Below are positions 27,197-36,223 of a DNA stretch of 64,000 nt, piece after piece (within the stretch, counting starts at the first letter, position 1; every line of letters begins with the position of its first letter). Under the pieces are notes generated by a model. That model ran no database searches and was not told where the DNA came from. It saw only the letters and a program-made list of their open reading frames with translations. A program made the position numbers and the translations under genes. The DNA comes from Marivita sp. S6314 (GTDB lineage: Bacteria; Pseudomonadota; Alphaproteobacteria; Rhodobacterales; Rhodobacteraceae): contig NZ_JALKAO010000004.1 of assembly GCF_023015985.1 (NCBI RefSeq), positions 1 through 64,000 on the forward strand. The letters are read 5' to 3'.

Positions 27197-28176
27197 GAGA
27201 TATGCTCCGCACGCTTGAGGATGATGCGACCTTTCTCGCGGTTGGCCTGCGCATTCAGCGCGACGGCGATAATGATCGCGCCACCGGAGATGGCCAGTTG
27301 CCAGAAGGGAGAAATATCGACAACAGGCAGGGCGTTTTTGATGATGCCAAGGAACAAAGCCCCAAGAAGCGCGCCCGCAACGGTGCCGATGCCACCCATG
27401 ATCGAGACACCGCCGATGACGCAGGCGGCCACGACGTCCAGTTCGAACCCGCCCGCGATATCCACATAGGATACGGCGAAACGCGACACCCAGAGATAGC
27501 CTGTCAGACCTGCCAGAGCGCCCGAGATCGTGAACGCCCAGAACTGGGTTTTCCCGACGTTGATCCCTGCGTAAGTCGCGGCATGGGGGTTTCCGCCCGC
27601 GGCATAAAACGCCCTTCCCAGGGTCGTCCGTGTCATCAGGATCGTGAAGGCGATCACGGCCAGGATGGCAATCCAACTCAGGACTGGCAGACCCAGCAGT
27701 TCCATGCGCGGAAAGGCTTTGAACGCCGGGCTCATTTCATGGCTGTTCACCCATTTGCCGTCAGAGATCAGAAAAATCAGACCGCGAAAGATCGTCATCG
27801 TCCCGAGGGTCACGACAATGGGCGGAATTTGCAGCTTCCACACCAGAATGCCGTTGAACATCCCCAGCAGCGTGCCCAGCCCGATGGCAAGGGCCAGCGT
27901 GAAGATGATCGGCAAGTCCGGCGCTGCGATGTTGACCATCGAGACGACCATGCCCGTCAGCGCGAGGTTGGCTGCGACGCTGAGGTCAATGCACTTGGTA
28001 AGAATGACGATCATCTGGCCAATTGCGAGAAGGATCAGTGGAGAGGTGTCATTAAACACATTGGCCAGGTTCGAGGGCGCAATGAAGGCGGGAAACCGCG
28101 ACGAAATCAGGACGAGCAACAAGATGATGGCCCCGACTAGAAGTGTCTCGCGCGTTGTGATCAATCGTTTCAACAT
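27193..28176 (-). CDS. rhaP: Rhamnose ABC transporter permease RhaP
   Basis: The 327-residue RbsC-family permease is a partner of RhaQ, with the hallmark segment GTLLGMFNGILVWKLQIPPIVVTLGT and about ten hydrophobic stretches. The ATG at 28176 was chosen because GAGGAC lies at normal spacing; an in-frame upstream extension would run into rhaT. The gap to rhaT is 10 bases. Confidence 0.9.
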   Translation of the reverse strand: MLKRLITTRETLLVGAIILLLVLISSRFPAFIAPSNLANVFNDTSPLILLAIGQMIVILTKCIDLSVAANLALTGMVVSMVNIAAPDLPIIFTLALAIGLGTLLGMFNGILVWKLQIPPIVVTLGTMTIFRGLIFLISDGKWVNSHEMSPAFKAFPRMELLGLPVLSWIAILAVIAFTILMTRTTLGRAFYAAGGNPHAATYAGINVGKTQFWAFTISGALAGLTGYLWVSRFAVSYVDIAGGFELDVVAACVIGGVSIMGGIGTVAGALLGALFLGIIKNALPVVDISPFWQLAISGGAIIIAVALNAQANREKGRIILKRAEHIS

Positions 28177-28186
28177 GCGTGCGTCC

Positions 28187-29719
28187 TCATATGCCAGCAG
28201 CGTGCCGGACAAGTGTTTCTGGCTGTAGATCTGCGTCTGCCAGTTCGGCAACGATCCGGCCTTCGCGCATCACGATCACGCGGTCTGACATACCCAGTAC
28301 TTCGGGAATTTCAGAACTGACCATGATCACTGCGAGGCCTTGTGCCGCCAATTCGGCCATGAATTCGTGAACCGCGGCTTTCGAGCCGATGTCCACGCCC
28401 TTGGTCGGCTCATCAAGTATGATGACCTTGGGTTGGGTTGCCAGCCATTTGGCAATCACCACCTTTTGTTGGTTGCCGCCGGACAGGTTGCCGACATGGG
28501 TGTCCAGCGAGGCCGCGCGCAGATCGAGCCGCTCGGTATATTCGCGCGCCAGTTTGAATTCCTCGGCAAGCTTGAGGAAACCCTTGTTCGAGATACGCCC
28601 AAGCGAGGGGAGGGTGACGTTCTGAAAGATCGGAAGATCAAGGATCGCACCCTGCTTGCCGCGATCCTCGGGCACGTAGACGATCCCGTTGTCGACCGCA
28701 TCGGCGGGCGATTTGATGTCCACCGCCGTGCCGTCGATTTCGACCGACCCGGCAGAGGGGCGCGTAATTCCGAACAGCGATTGCATGAATTCTGACCGCC
28801 CGGCACCGACCAACCCGTAAAATCCCAGGATTTCACCTTTGCGAAGCGTAAAGTTTATGTCTTCGAATTCTGTCGGATGAGCATAGCCGCTGACAGACAG
28901 GACTGGAGCGCCCACGTTGGGTGTTCTTTTGGGAAAGATCTGGCTGACGTCACGGCCGACCATCATTTTGACCAGTTCGGCTTCGGTCACGTCTGAAATC
29001 GCGCCGTCGCCAATCAATTGGCCGTCGCGAAAGACTGTGAAGTTGTCCGCAATCCGAAAGATCTCGTCGAATTTGTGGCTGATGAACAAGATCGCCTTGC
29101 CTTGCGCTTTCAGGCTTTCGACCAGTTCGTAAAGCTCTTCGATTTCCTTGTGCGACAGGGCGGCCGTGGGTTCATCCATGATGACCACGCGCGCTTCGAT
29201 CGAAAGGGCGCGGGCAATGGCGACAAGGTGTTTGTTCGCGATGCCAAGGTCCTTGAGCTTAAGGTCGGGATCAAGGTTTGCGCCGATACTGTCCAGAAGC
29301 GTGCGGGCCATCTGCGTTGTTTTCTTGCGGTCGATCAATCCGAAAGCGCCGCGCGGCGCGTGACCCAAGAAGATGTTCTCGCCGACAGAAAGCTCGTCGA
29401 AAAGAACGGTTTCCTGATGGATCGCTGTCACGCCATTGTCGGCAGCGGCTTGTGGCGTCGGGAAAGGTGTGGGATGTCCATCGACAAGGATGTCGCCACC
29501 ATTGGGCTGGTAAATGCCGGTCAGGATTTTGACGACGGTGGATTTGCCCGCGCCATTTTCCCCAATCAGGGCCGTGACCTGTCCAGGGTAGAGGCTCAGC
29601 GAAACCTCGGACAAGGCTTTGACGCCGGGAAACGTCTTCGTGATACCGTGCAGCGCCAGCACAGCTTGATCAAGCGTCATGCCTTGAGACGGCAGAGCAG
29701 TGTCTGTGTGTTGCAGCAT
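28187..29719 (-). CDS. rhaT: Rhamnose ABC transporter ATP-binding protein RhaT
   Basis: The 510-residue double-ATPase subunit is of the RbsA type. The first domain has Walker A GENGAGKST and Walker B VVIMDEPTAAL. The second has a degenerate Walker A (GLVGAGRSE), a full signature LSGGNQQKVVIAKWL and Walker B VIILDEPTKGVD, as usual in this family. It powers rhamnose uptake with RhaPQ and RhaS. The ATG at 29719 follows a GAGGCGAG ribosome site; an upstream in-frame ATG would overlap the hairpin region. Confidence 0.92.
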   Translation of the reverse strand: MLQHTDTALPSQGMTLDQAVLALHGITKTFPGVKALSEVSLSLYPGQVTALIGENGAGKSTVVKILTGIYQPNGGDILVDGHPTPFPTPQAAADNGVTAIHQETVLFDELSVGENIFLGHAPRGAFGLIDRKKTTQMARTLLDSIGANLDPDLKLKDLGIANKHLVAIARALSIEARVVIMDEPTAALSHKEIEELYELVESLKAQGKAILFISHKFDEIFRIADNFTVFRDGQLIGDGAISDVTEAELVKMMVGRDVSQIFPKRTPNVGAPVLSVSGYAHPTEFEDINFTLRKGEILGFYGLVGAGRSEFMQSLFGITRPSAGSVEIDGTAVDIKSPADAVDNGIVYVPEDRGKQGAILDLPIFQNVTLPSLGRISNKGFLKLAEEFKLAREYTERLDLRAASLDTHVGNLSGGNQQKVVIAKWLATQPKVIILDEPTKGVDIGSKAAVHEFMAELAAQGLAVIMVSSEIPEVLGMSDRVIVMREGRIVAELADADLQPETLVRHAAGI

Positions 29720-29747
29720 GACTCGCCTCGATGTGAAGGGGGACATG

Positions 29748-29776
29748 CCCCGGCGCAGCGATGGGCCGCGCCGGGG
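29748..29776 (-). other. Strong hairpin between rhaS and rhaT
   Basis: CCCCGGCGC pairs perfectly with GCGCCGGGG around an 11-base loop in the gap between the binding-protein gene and the ATPase gene. No T-run follows on the coding strand, so it is more likely an mRNA-stabilising or partial-stop structure than a full terminator. It would favour RhaS over RhaT, P and Q. Confidence 0.6.
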
Positions 29777-29790
29777 ACAGGGTCGTGTGT

Positions 29791-30792
29791 TTAGAAGATC
29801 GACTTGAACTGCTCGATATTGGACGCGTCGTAGACAAACGGATCCGCCATCGCGGCAGAGTTTGTTTCGTCCAGCGTGATCGTTCCAACGCGGCCGATGG
29901 AAATTTCCGCGCCTTCCTCGGCCGTGGCATTACCCGACGCTAAAGCGTGGGCGATATAGGCGGCCGAATAGCCCAGATCGATCGGGTTCCAGATCGCAAA
30001 GGACTTGGACGCGCCGCTTTCGATCGCGCCCGCCATTTCGGACGGAAGACCAAGGCCGGTCACGTTGACCTGACCAATCTTGCCCGCATCGGCAACCGCT
30101 TGAGCGGCGGCAACGATGCCAACGGATGTCGGTGCGATGATGGCATCAAGGTCGGGGTAAGACTGCATGAGGCCCGTGGCTTCACGATAGGACTTGTCCG
30201 CCAGATCATCGCCATAGACGGTGCCGACGACATTGATGCCAGGGTAGTTGCCCATGACCTTCGTCATTTCTTCGATCCAGATGTTCTGGTTTGTCGATGT
30301 TGTCGTTGCAGAAAGGACCGCCACGTCACCGCCGTCTGGCAGGTGATCCGCAGCCAGCTTGATGATCATGTTGCCAATCAGTGCGTTGGAAGATGGGTTC
30401 AGGTGAACCTGACGGCCTTCCTCTGCGACGCCGGAATCCCACGAGATCACCGTGATGCCGCGCTGCATGGCCTTTTTCAGCGTTGGGACCAGCGCATCTG
30501 TGTCATTGGCAGACACGGCGATGGCGTCAACACCCTGGGCAATCAGGGAATTGATAACCTCGATCTGGCCTTCCGCAGTCGTGTCGGTTGGACCTGTATA
30601 GATGATCTCGACCCCGCCGATTTCGGCGGCAGCTTCTTCTGCGCCTTGTGCGGCTGCTTCAAAAAAGCCGATACCCAGTGCTTTGACAACAAGCGCGATG
30701 CGCATGTTGTCCTGTGCCATGGCGGTTGTGCCGAACAGGCTGGCAGCAAGCGTCAGACCTGCGGTGAGTTTGGTAAATGTGCGACGTTTCAT
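29791..30792 (-). CDS. rhaS: Rhamnose ABC transporter substrate-binding protein RhaS
   Basis: The 333-residue periplasmic sugar-binding protein is of the ribose-binding fold. A signal peptide (MKRRTFTKLTAGLTLAASLFG, cleavage after AMA) is clear, and NSLIAQGVDAIAVSANDTDALVP is the conserved ligand-domain segment. It is the first structural gene of the transporter operon, just downstream of rhaR. It binds L-rhamnose for RhaTPQ. Confidence 0.9.
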   Translation of the reverse strand: MKRRTFTKLTAGLTLAASLFGTTAMAQDNMRIALVVKALGIGFFEAAAQGAEEAAAEIGGVEIIYTGPTDTTAEGQIEVINSLIAQGVDAIAVSANDTDALVPTLKKAMQRGITVISWDSGVAEEGRQVHLNPSSNALIGNMIIKLAADHLPDGGDVAVLSATTTSTNQNIWIEEMTKVMGNYPGINVVGTVYGDDLADKSYREATGLMQSYPDLDAIIAPTSVGIVAAAQAVADAGKIGQVNVTGLGLPSEMAGAIESGASKSFAIWNPIDLGYSAAYIAHALASGNATAEEGAEISIGRVGTITLDETNSAAMADPFVYDASNIEQFKSIF

Positions 30793-30831
30793 TGGTTTCC
30801 TCCCTAAAGTACGTTCGCGAATTGGCCCCGC

Positions 30832-31632
30832 TTATGAGGCCATGTTTTTCTGAGCGCCGCCCGGCTGGACGACGATCAGGGTCACTTCTGCGGCTTCGAG
30901 CATGGAAGCCGCCTTGTCTGAAATCTGGTCATCCGTGATGACGGTGCTGATGCGTGAGAGCGGGCACAGAACAAGGCTTGAGCGTTGCTCGAACTTCGTG
31001 CTGTCGGCCAAGACGATCAACTCGTCGGCCTGTCCGATCAGTTTCTGCTCGGCTTGGATCAGCAGCGGATCAGCCTCCATTAGGCCGAGAGGGCCAAGGC
31101 CCTGAGCGCCCATAAACATGCGACGTGCGCAGAAATTGCGCGTCACGTCATTGTCGAAAGGCGACAGGATGATGTTCTGTTCGCGGTAGATCGTTCCGCC
31201 GGACAGCATGATCGTGTTCTTCGAATGCTTGAGCAGATGCTCGGCAATCGGAAAGGAATTGGTGAAGACCTGCAACCGGCGCGTCGCCAGCGGATGCACC
31301 ATCTGGAACGTCGTTGTGCCGCCATTGATGATGATCGCGTCACCATCGTCGCACAAATCGACGGCTGCCGCAGCGATGGCCTGCTTTTCTTCGATGCGGA
31401 TGGTTTCGTTCACCGAAAACGGGCGTCCGGCAAGACCCACGAACTGGGGAGGGTTCAGTGCCTCCGCACCGCCGCGCACACGTCGAAGCTGCTTTTCCTG
31501 ATCAAGCGTCGCAATGTCCCGGCGGATCGTGGCTTCTGACGCGCCGGTCAGATTGCACAGCTCGACCACCGTCACAACAGGGCGTTCTTCGATCGCAGAC
31601 AAGATGATCGTGTGGCGTTCTTTCTCGTGCAT
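30832..31632 (-). CDS. rhaR: DeoR-family regulator of the rhamnose locus
   Basis: The 266-residue DeoR protein has an N-terminal HTH (about residues 5-55, with LCNLTGASEATIRRDIATL and RRVRGGAEAL) and a sugar-isomerase-like sensor domain with GGTTTFQMVHPL. In Rhizobium the equivalent RhaR represses the locus, and a rhamnose-derived signal releases it. It is divergent from rhaD across a 186-base gap that holds the symmetric dyad at 31677-31749. Confidence 0.92.
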   Translation of the reverse strand: MHEKERHTIILSAIEERPVVTVVELCNLTGASEATIRRDIATLDQEKQLRRVRGGAEALNPPQFVGLAGRPFSVNETIRIEEKQAIAAAAVDLCDDGDAIIINGGTTTFQMVHPLATRRLQVFTNSFPIAEHLLKHSKNTIMLSGGTIYREQNIILSPFDNDVTRNFCARRMFMGAQGLGPLGLMEADPLLIQAEQKLIGQADELIVLADSTKFEQRSSLVLCPLSRISTVITDDQISDKAASMLEAAEVTLIVVQPGGAQKNMAS

Positions 31633-31676
31633 TGTCGTCCTCCCGTGTCGTCTAAGCTGTCCAGATTCGGATCACC

Positions 31677-31749
31677 TGTCAATCAAAAACAATCAAAACT
31701 GATCATACTGCGGTGCAGCATGACTAATTATGATTGATAATGATTGACA
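31677..31749. promoter_or_regulatory. Large symmetric dyad, probable RhaR operator and divergent rha promoter region
   Basis: The outer arms TGTCAATCA (31677-31685) and TGATTGACA (31741-31749) are perfect complements. Each is accompanied 10 bases inward by a second CAATCA (31690-31695) or TGATTG (31731-31736). The centre holds CTGC-GGT-GCAG (31708-31718), and all pairs share the same midpoint, base 31713. Paired half-sites one helical turn apart fit binding of two DeoR dimers on one DNA face, possibly with looping, to shut both rhaR-rhaS and rhaD-rhaI. Confidence 0.75.
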
Positions 31750-31818
31750 AAGCGACACGCTCCAATCAGCCTGATGCGGAAACATTTGGTCGGCGGAGAG
31801 CGCCAATCGGGAGGAAAC

Positions 31819-33921
31819 ATGTTGAAATCACTGCAAACTCAACTTCTGGAAAGCCGCTGGGATGATGCCGCCACCAAGGGTATGAGCGAATCGGACCTTT
31901 TGCTGTATCGCTCAAATATTCTCGGCTCGGATAAGCGCGTGACCAATTACGGCGGCGGCAATACGTCGGCCAAAGTAATGGAAGCAGATCCGCTTAGCGG
32001 TGAGGACGTCGAGGTCCTTTGGGTGAAAGGGTCGGGCGGCGATATCGGCTCTATGAAGAAGGACGGGTTTGCAACGCTCTACATGGAAAAGCTGACCGCG
32101 CTCAAAGGCCTGTATCGCGGTGTGGAATTCGAAGACGAGATGGTGGCCTACCTGCCTCATTGCACCTTTCGATTGAACCCCCGCGCGGCGTCGATCGACA
32201 CGCCGTTGCATGCTTATGTCCCCCGAAAGCATGTGGATCACGTGCACGCGGACGCCATCATCGCGATCGCCGCCTCCAAGAACTCCAAGGAGTTGACGCG
32301 GGTAATCTTCGGCGACCGCATCGGCTGGTTGCCATGGAAAAAGCCGGGGTATGAGTTGGGCCTATGGCTTGAGGATTTCTGCGTGAAGAACCCCAATGCC
32401 GATGGGGTTGTACTGGAAAGCCACGGGCTCTTCACATGGGGTGATACGTCCAAAAGCTGTTACGATCAGACAATCGATGTGATCAATGTCGCGACCAAGT
32501 GGTTGGCAGAGCGCAGCGAAGGTGTGCCAGCCTTCGGTGGCGCCGTTCATGAAAGCCTGTCGCCCGCTGCGCGTCGTGAAATTGCAGCGCGCCTCATGCC
32601 CGCCATTCGCGGATTTGTATCCGGTAACCAGCATATGGTGGGACATTTCAACGACAGCGATGCGGTTCTTGAATTCGTGAATGCCAAAGACATGCAACCG
32701 CTGGCCGCTTTGGGCACTTCTTGCCCGGATCATTTTCTGCGTACCAAGATCCGGCCGCTGGTCGTCCCCTTTGATCCTGCGAAAGGCAATATCGAAGAGG
32801 TGGTGGCTGGCTTGCCGGACCAGGTTGACGCCTATCGCCAAGACTACGCGGCCTATTACGAGCGCTGCAAGAAAGACGACAGCCCGGCGCTGCGTGATCC
32901 CAATGCGGTGGTCTATCTTGTGCCCGGCGTCGGGATGATGACCTTCGCCAAGGACAAGGCAACCGCGCGCATTTCCGGCGAGTTCTATGTGAACGCGATC
33001 AACGTCATGCGCGGCGCGTCCGCCGTCAGTGAGTATCAGGGCCTGCCCGAGCAGGAAGCCTTTGATATTGAATACTGGCTCTTGGAAGAAGCCAAGCTGC
33101 AGCGCATGCCGAAACCGAAATCCCTGGCCGGGCGCGTGGCCTTGGTCACCGGCGGCGCGGGCGGCATCGGTGCCGCAACGGCAGCCCGCTATCTGACCGA
33201 AGGCGCTTGCGTGGTCCTTGCCGATATCAATGAAGAGGCGCTGGCCACGACGCAGACCGCGCTGACTGATCGGTTTGGTGCCGATGTGGTGCGCAGCGTT
33301 GTGATGAACGTGACCAGTGAAGAGGCCGTCGCAGCGGCGTTTGCGGATGCGTCCGTCGAATTCGGAGGCGTCGACATTCTGGTGTCCAACGCGGGCATCG
33401 CATCGTCAGCCCCCATCGAAGAAACATCGCTGGAACTGTGGAACAAGAACATGGACATTCTGTCCACGGGCTACTTCCTGGTCAGTCGTGAGGCGTTCAA
33501 GCTGATGCGTGTCCAGGACATGGGCGGTGCCGTTGTGTTCGTCGCGTCCAAAAACGGCCTCGCGGCCTCGCCGAATGCGGCGGCCTACTGCACAGCGAAA
33601 GCTTCGGAAATCCATTTGGCACGGTGTCTGGCCCTTGAAGGCGCGGAAGCGGGCATTCGTGTCAATGTCGTGAACCCGGACGCGGTTCTGCGCGGATCGA
33701 AAATCTGGGAAGGGGACTGGCTGGAGCAACGCGCGGGCACCTACGGCACCGACAAGGACGGACTGGAAGAGATGTATCGCCAGCGGTCCATGCTCAAGCG
33801 GTCCGTATTCCCGGAAGACATCGCGGAAGCATGTTATTTCTTCGCTGCCGATACGTCCTCCAAATCAACGGGCAACATCATCAATGTGGACGCGGGCAAT
33901 GTCCAAGCGTTTACACGGTAG
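31819..33921 (+). CDS. rhaD: Bifunctional rhamnulose-1-phosphate aldolase / L-lactaldehyde dehydrogenase
   Basis: The 700-residue two-domain enzyme has a class II aldolase part at about residues 1-430, with zinc-type HVDHVHADAI, and a short-chain dehydrogenase part from about residue 435, with TGGAGGIG and catalytic Tyr-x3-Lys in AAYCTAKA. It cleaves rhamnulose-1-phosphate to DHAP and lactaldehyde, and the second domain acts on lactaldehyde. The ATG at 31819 follows GGGAGGAA; a TTG 75 bases upstream overlaps the operator and was rejected. It is transcribed with rhaI, 9 bases downstream. Confidence 0.93.
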   Translation: MLKSLQTQLLESRWDDAATKGMSESDLLLYRSNILGSDKRVTNYGGGNTSAKVMEADPLSGEDVEVLWVKGSGGDIGSMKKDGFATLYMEKLTALKGLYRGVEFEDEMVAYLPHCTFRLNPRAASIDTPLHAYVPRKHVDHVHADAIIAIAASKNSKELTRVIFGDRIGWLPWKKPGYELGLWLEDFCVKNPNADGVVLESHGLFTWGDTSKSCYDQTIDVINVATKWLAERSEGVPAFGGAVHESLSPAARREIAARLMPAIRGFVSGNQHMVGHFNDSDAVLEFVNAKDMQPLAALGTSCPDHFLRTKIRPLVVPFDPAKGNIEEVVAGLPDQVDAYRQDYAAYYERCKKDDSPALRDPNAVVYLVPGVGMMTFAKDKATARISGEFYVNAINVMRGASAVSEYQGLPEQEAFDIEYWLLEEAKLQRMPKPKSLAGRVALVTGGAGGIGAATAARYLTEGACVVLADINEEALATTQTALTDRFGADVVRSVVMNVTSEEAVAAAFADASVEFGGVDILVSNAGIASSAPIEETSLELWNKNMDILSTGYFLVSREAFKLMRVQDMGGAVVFVASKNGLAASPNAAAYCTAKASEIHLARCLALEGAEAGIRVNVVNPDAVLRGSKIWEGDWLEQRAGTYGTDKDGLEEMYRQRSMLKRSVFPEDIAEACYFFAADTSSKSTGNIINVDAGNVQAFTR

Positions 33922-33930
33922 GGGCACATC

Positions 33931-35169
33931 ATGAGCTATGAGAGCGCAAAAGCCGCCTTTGCCGACTGGGGCGTTGATACAGAAGCTGCATTGGATCGGC
34001 TGAAAACGATCCCGATTTCGATGCATTGCTGGCAAGGCGACGACGTTGTCGGGTTCGAGCAAAAGTCAGGCTCGTCCGGTGGCGGCATTCAGGCGACCGG
34101 CAACCATCCGGGCCGCGCCCGCACACCCGATGAACTGCGCGCCGATCTGGACTTCGCCTATGCGATGATCCCGGGGTCGCACCGGCTCAACCTGCATGCG
34201 ATGTATCTGGACACGGATGCCAATCCGGATCGTGACGAGATCGAATTTGCGCATTTCGCGCCATGGGTCGACTGGGCCAAGGGGCAGGGGATCGGGCTGG
34301 ATTTCAATCCAACCTTTTTCGCCCACGCCAAGGCGGACGATAATCTGACGCTCAGCCACCCGGATCAGGGCATCCGCGATTTCTGGATTGAACACGGAAA
34401 GCGCAGCCGGGATATCGCGGCGCAGATGGGCGCAGCCCTTGGTTCTTCTTGTGTGAACAACATCTGGGTGCCGGACGGCTACAAGGACACGCCGATTGAT
34501 CGGATGTCAGCCCGCAAGCGTTTGGAGGCGTCTCTGGATACGATGCTTGCGCCGCCGCAAGACAAGGCGCAGATGCTGGACGCGGTTGAAAGCAAACTTT
34601 TCGGTATCGGGGTAGAGGCCTGCACTGTCGGCAGCCATGAATTCTACATGGGGTACGCCATACGCAACGGCACGTTGTTGTGCCTCGATATGGGTCATTT
34701 CCATCCAACTGAGAATATCGCTGACAAACTCAGCGCGGTTGCCCTGTCGCTGGACGAAATCTTGCTGCACGTCTCGCGGCCGATGCGGTGGGACAGCGAT
34801 CATGTTATCCTGCTGAATGATGACATTTTGCAAATGGCGCAAGAGCTTGTCAGCGCCGATTTGCTCGGGCGCACACATATCGGCCTCGATTTCTTTGACG
34901 CCACGATCAGCCGAACTGCCGCCTGGGTGATTGGGACGCGTAACATGCAAAAGGCATTGCTGCGGGCCTTGTTGCTTCCTCTGCAGCAATTGAAAGCGGC
35001 TGAAAGCAGCCAGGATTTCACGACCCGCTTCGTGCTGACAGAAGAATTCAAGGACATGCCTTTCGGCGCTGTCTGGAACGAGTTCGCCGCGCGCGAAGAT
35101 GTTCCGAACGGCCAAGGTTTGATCAAAGAGCTTGATCGGTATCAGGCGCTGGTTGCAGACCGTGGATAG
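33931..35169 (+). CDS. rhaI: L-rhamnose isomerase, alternative RhaI family
   Basis: The 412-residue isomerase converts L-rhamnose to L-rhamnulose. It is of the RhaI family of TIM-barrel metal isomerases used by rhizobia and many Rhodobacteraceae, distinct from enteric RhaA. HAMYLDTD, FNPTFFAHAKADDNLTLSHPD and DMGHFHPTEN carry the likely metal and substrate residues. It follows rhaD closely and ends the plus-strand operon. Confidence 0.92.
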   Translation: MSYESAKAAFADWGVDTEAALDRLKTIPISMHCWQGDDVVGFEQKSGSSGGGIQATGNHPGRARTPDELRADLDFAYAMIPGSHRLNLHAMYLDTDANPDRDEIEFAHFAPWVDWAKGQGIGLDFNPTFFAHAKADDNLTLSHPDQGIRDFWIEHGKRSRDIAAQMGAALGSSCVNNIWVPDGYKDTPIDRMSARKRLEASLDTMLAPPQDKAQMLDAVESKLFGIGVEACTVGSHEFYMGYAIRNGTLLCLDMGHFHPTENIADKLSAVALSLDEILLHVSRPMRWDSDHVILLNDDILQMAQELVSADLLGRTHIGLDFFDATISRTAAWVIGTRNMQKALLRALLLPLQQLKAAESSQDFTTRFVLTEEFKDMPFGAVWNEFAAREDVPNGQGLIKELDRYQALVADRG

Positions 35170-35317
35170 AGTGGCCGCGGTTTCTGGACGATCAGAGACG
35201 CGAGGCTGATTGAAGGGCCAAATGCGACGCGGTTCATTGCATTCGCGTGGACAGTTTGCACTCTGTGGCCACTCACGGTGCTCTACCCATTCGCAGGGAT
35301 CAGCCGCGCGGGACGGC

Positions 35318-36223
35318 TCAATCGGGGCGGCGGTCGGTGTAGCGCGTCTCCAGATCGTAGTAGTCGTCAAAACCCACAAGGCGACGCAGTTCTTCGAACG
35401 CCAAAAGCCCCTGCGGTGGGCGACCGTCACGCAGGGCGGCCAGCGCGTCCTGCATGGCGCGCATTGCGGCGGACATCAGGGTCAGCGGATAGGCTGCGTG
35501 GTTGTAACCGATATCTGCCAATTGCTCGGGTGGGAGGATGGGTGTAGCGCCACCCTCGACCATATTTGCCATCTTCCATCCCGGCAGTTCGGAACAGATG
35601 CGGCGCATTTCGGCTTCGGAATGCGGGGCTTCGACGAACAGGATGTCGGCACCTGCGGAATGGAATGACTGTGCCCGGGCAAGGGCTTCGTCCAACCCGT
35701 GGCCGTGGCGCGCATCTGTGCGGGCGATGATCAGGATGTCCTGTCCGCTTTCACGGCGCGCATCATCGGCGGCACGGACGCGATCGACCGCTTCTGCCCG
35801 GTCGACAACCAGCTTGCCCTTGGTATGTCCACAGCGTTTCGGGGCGACCTGATCTTCGATCATCACCGCCGCTGCACCCGCACGCGCATACCCCGCCACG
35901 GTTCGGCGCACATTCATTGCGTTGCCATATCCGGTGTCACCGTCCGCCAGCACGGGCAGGCGGGTCACAGCACAGATATCCCGCACCGCATCGCGCATTT
36001 CGCCGTAAGAGATCAGCCCCGCATCCGGAGCGCCGATGCGATGGGCCGAGACGGCAAAGCCCGACATGAACATGGCATCGAACCCGGCGTCCTCGATCAG
36101 ACGGGCCGACAACGCATCGCCGCAAGAGGGCGTGACCAGCAACTTGCCCGTTTCCAGCCGTGCGCGAAGTCGTGCGGCGGCGCTGTGTTGCGGGGCCGTG
36201 GTTACAGTATCCGTGGAAGCCAT
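35318..36223 (-). CDS. Isocitrate lyase/PEP mutase-family lyase, TRAP-linked (second copy)
   Basis: The 301-residue TIM-barrel lyase has the catalytic loop KRCGH at residues 129-133 and metal site DGDTGYGN (D94, D96). The loop cysteine points to a C-C lyase such as dimethylmalate or methylisocitrate lyase. It is distantly related to the copy at 22068-22934. It is the last gene of a minus-strand TRAP operon, and its start overlaps the dctM end by 22 bases, so the imported compound or a product of it is the likely substrate. Convergent with rhaI. Confidence 0.84.
   Translation of the reverse strand: MASTDTVTTAPQHSAAARLRARLETGKLLVTPSCGDALSARLIEDAGFDAMFMSGFAVSAHRIGAPDAGLISYGEMRDAVRDICAVTRLPVLADGDTGYGNAMNVRRTVAGYARAGAAAVMIEDQVAPKRCGHTKGKLVVDRAEAVDRVRAADDARRESGQDILIIARTDARHGHGLDEALARAQSFHSAGADILFVEAPHSEAEMRRICSELPGWKMANMVEGGATPILPPEQLADIGYNHAAYPLTLMSAAMRAMQDALAALRDGRPPQGLLAFEELRRLVGFDDYYDLETRYTDRRPD

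Noticed and set aside
27197-27676. Longer version of rhaQ reaching into rhaP
   Set aside because: The extension is an antiframe of rhaP; the ATG at 27196 overlapping the rhaP stop gives the correct permease N-terminus.
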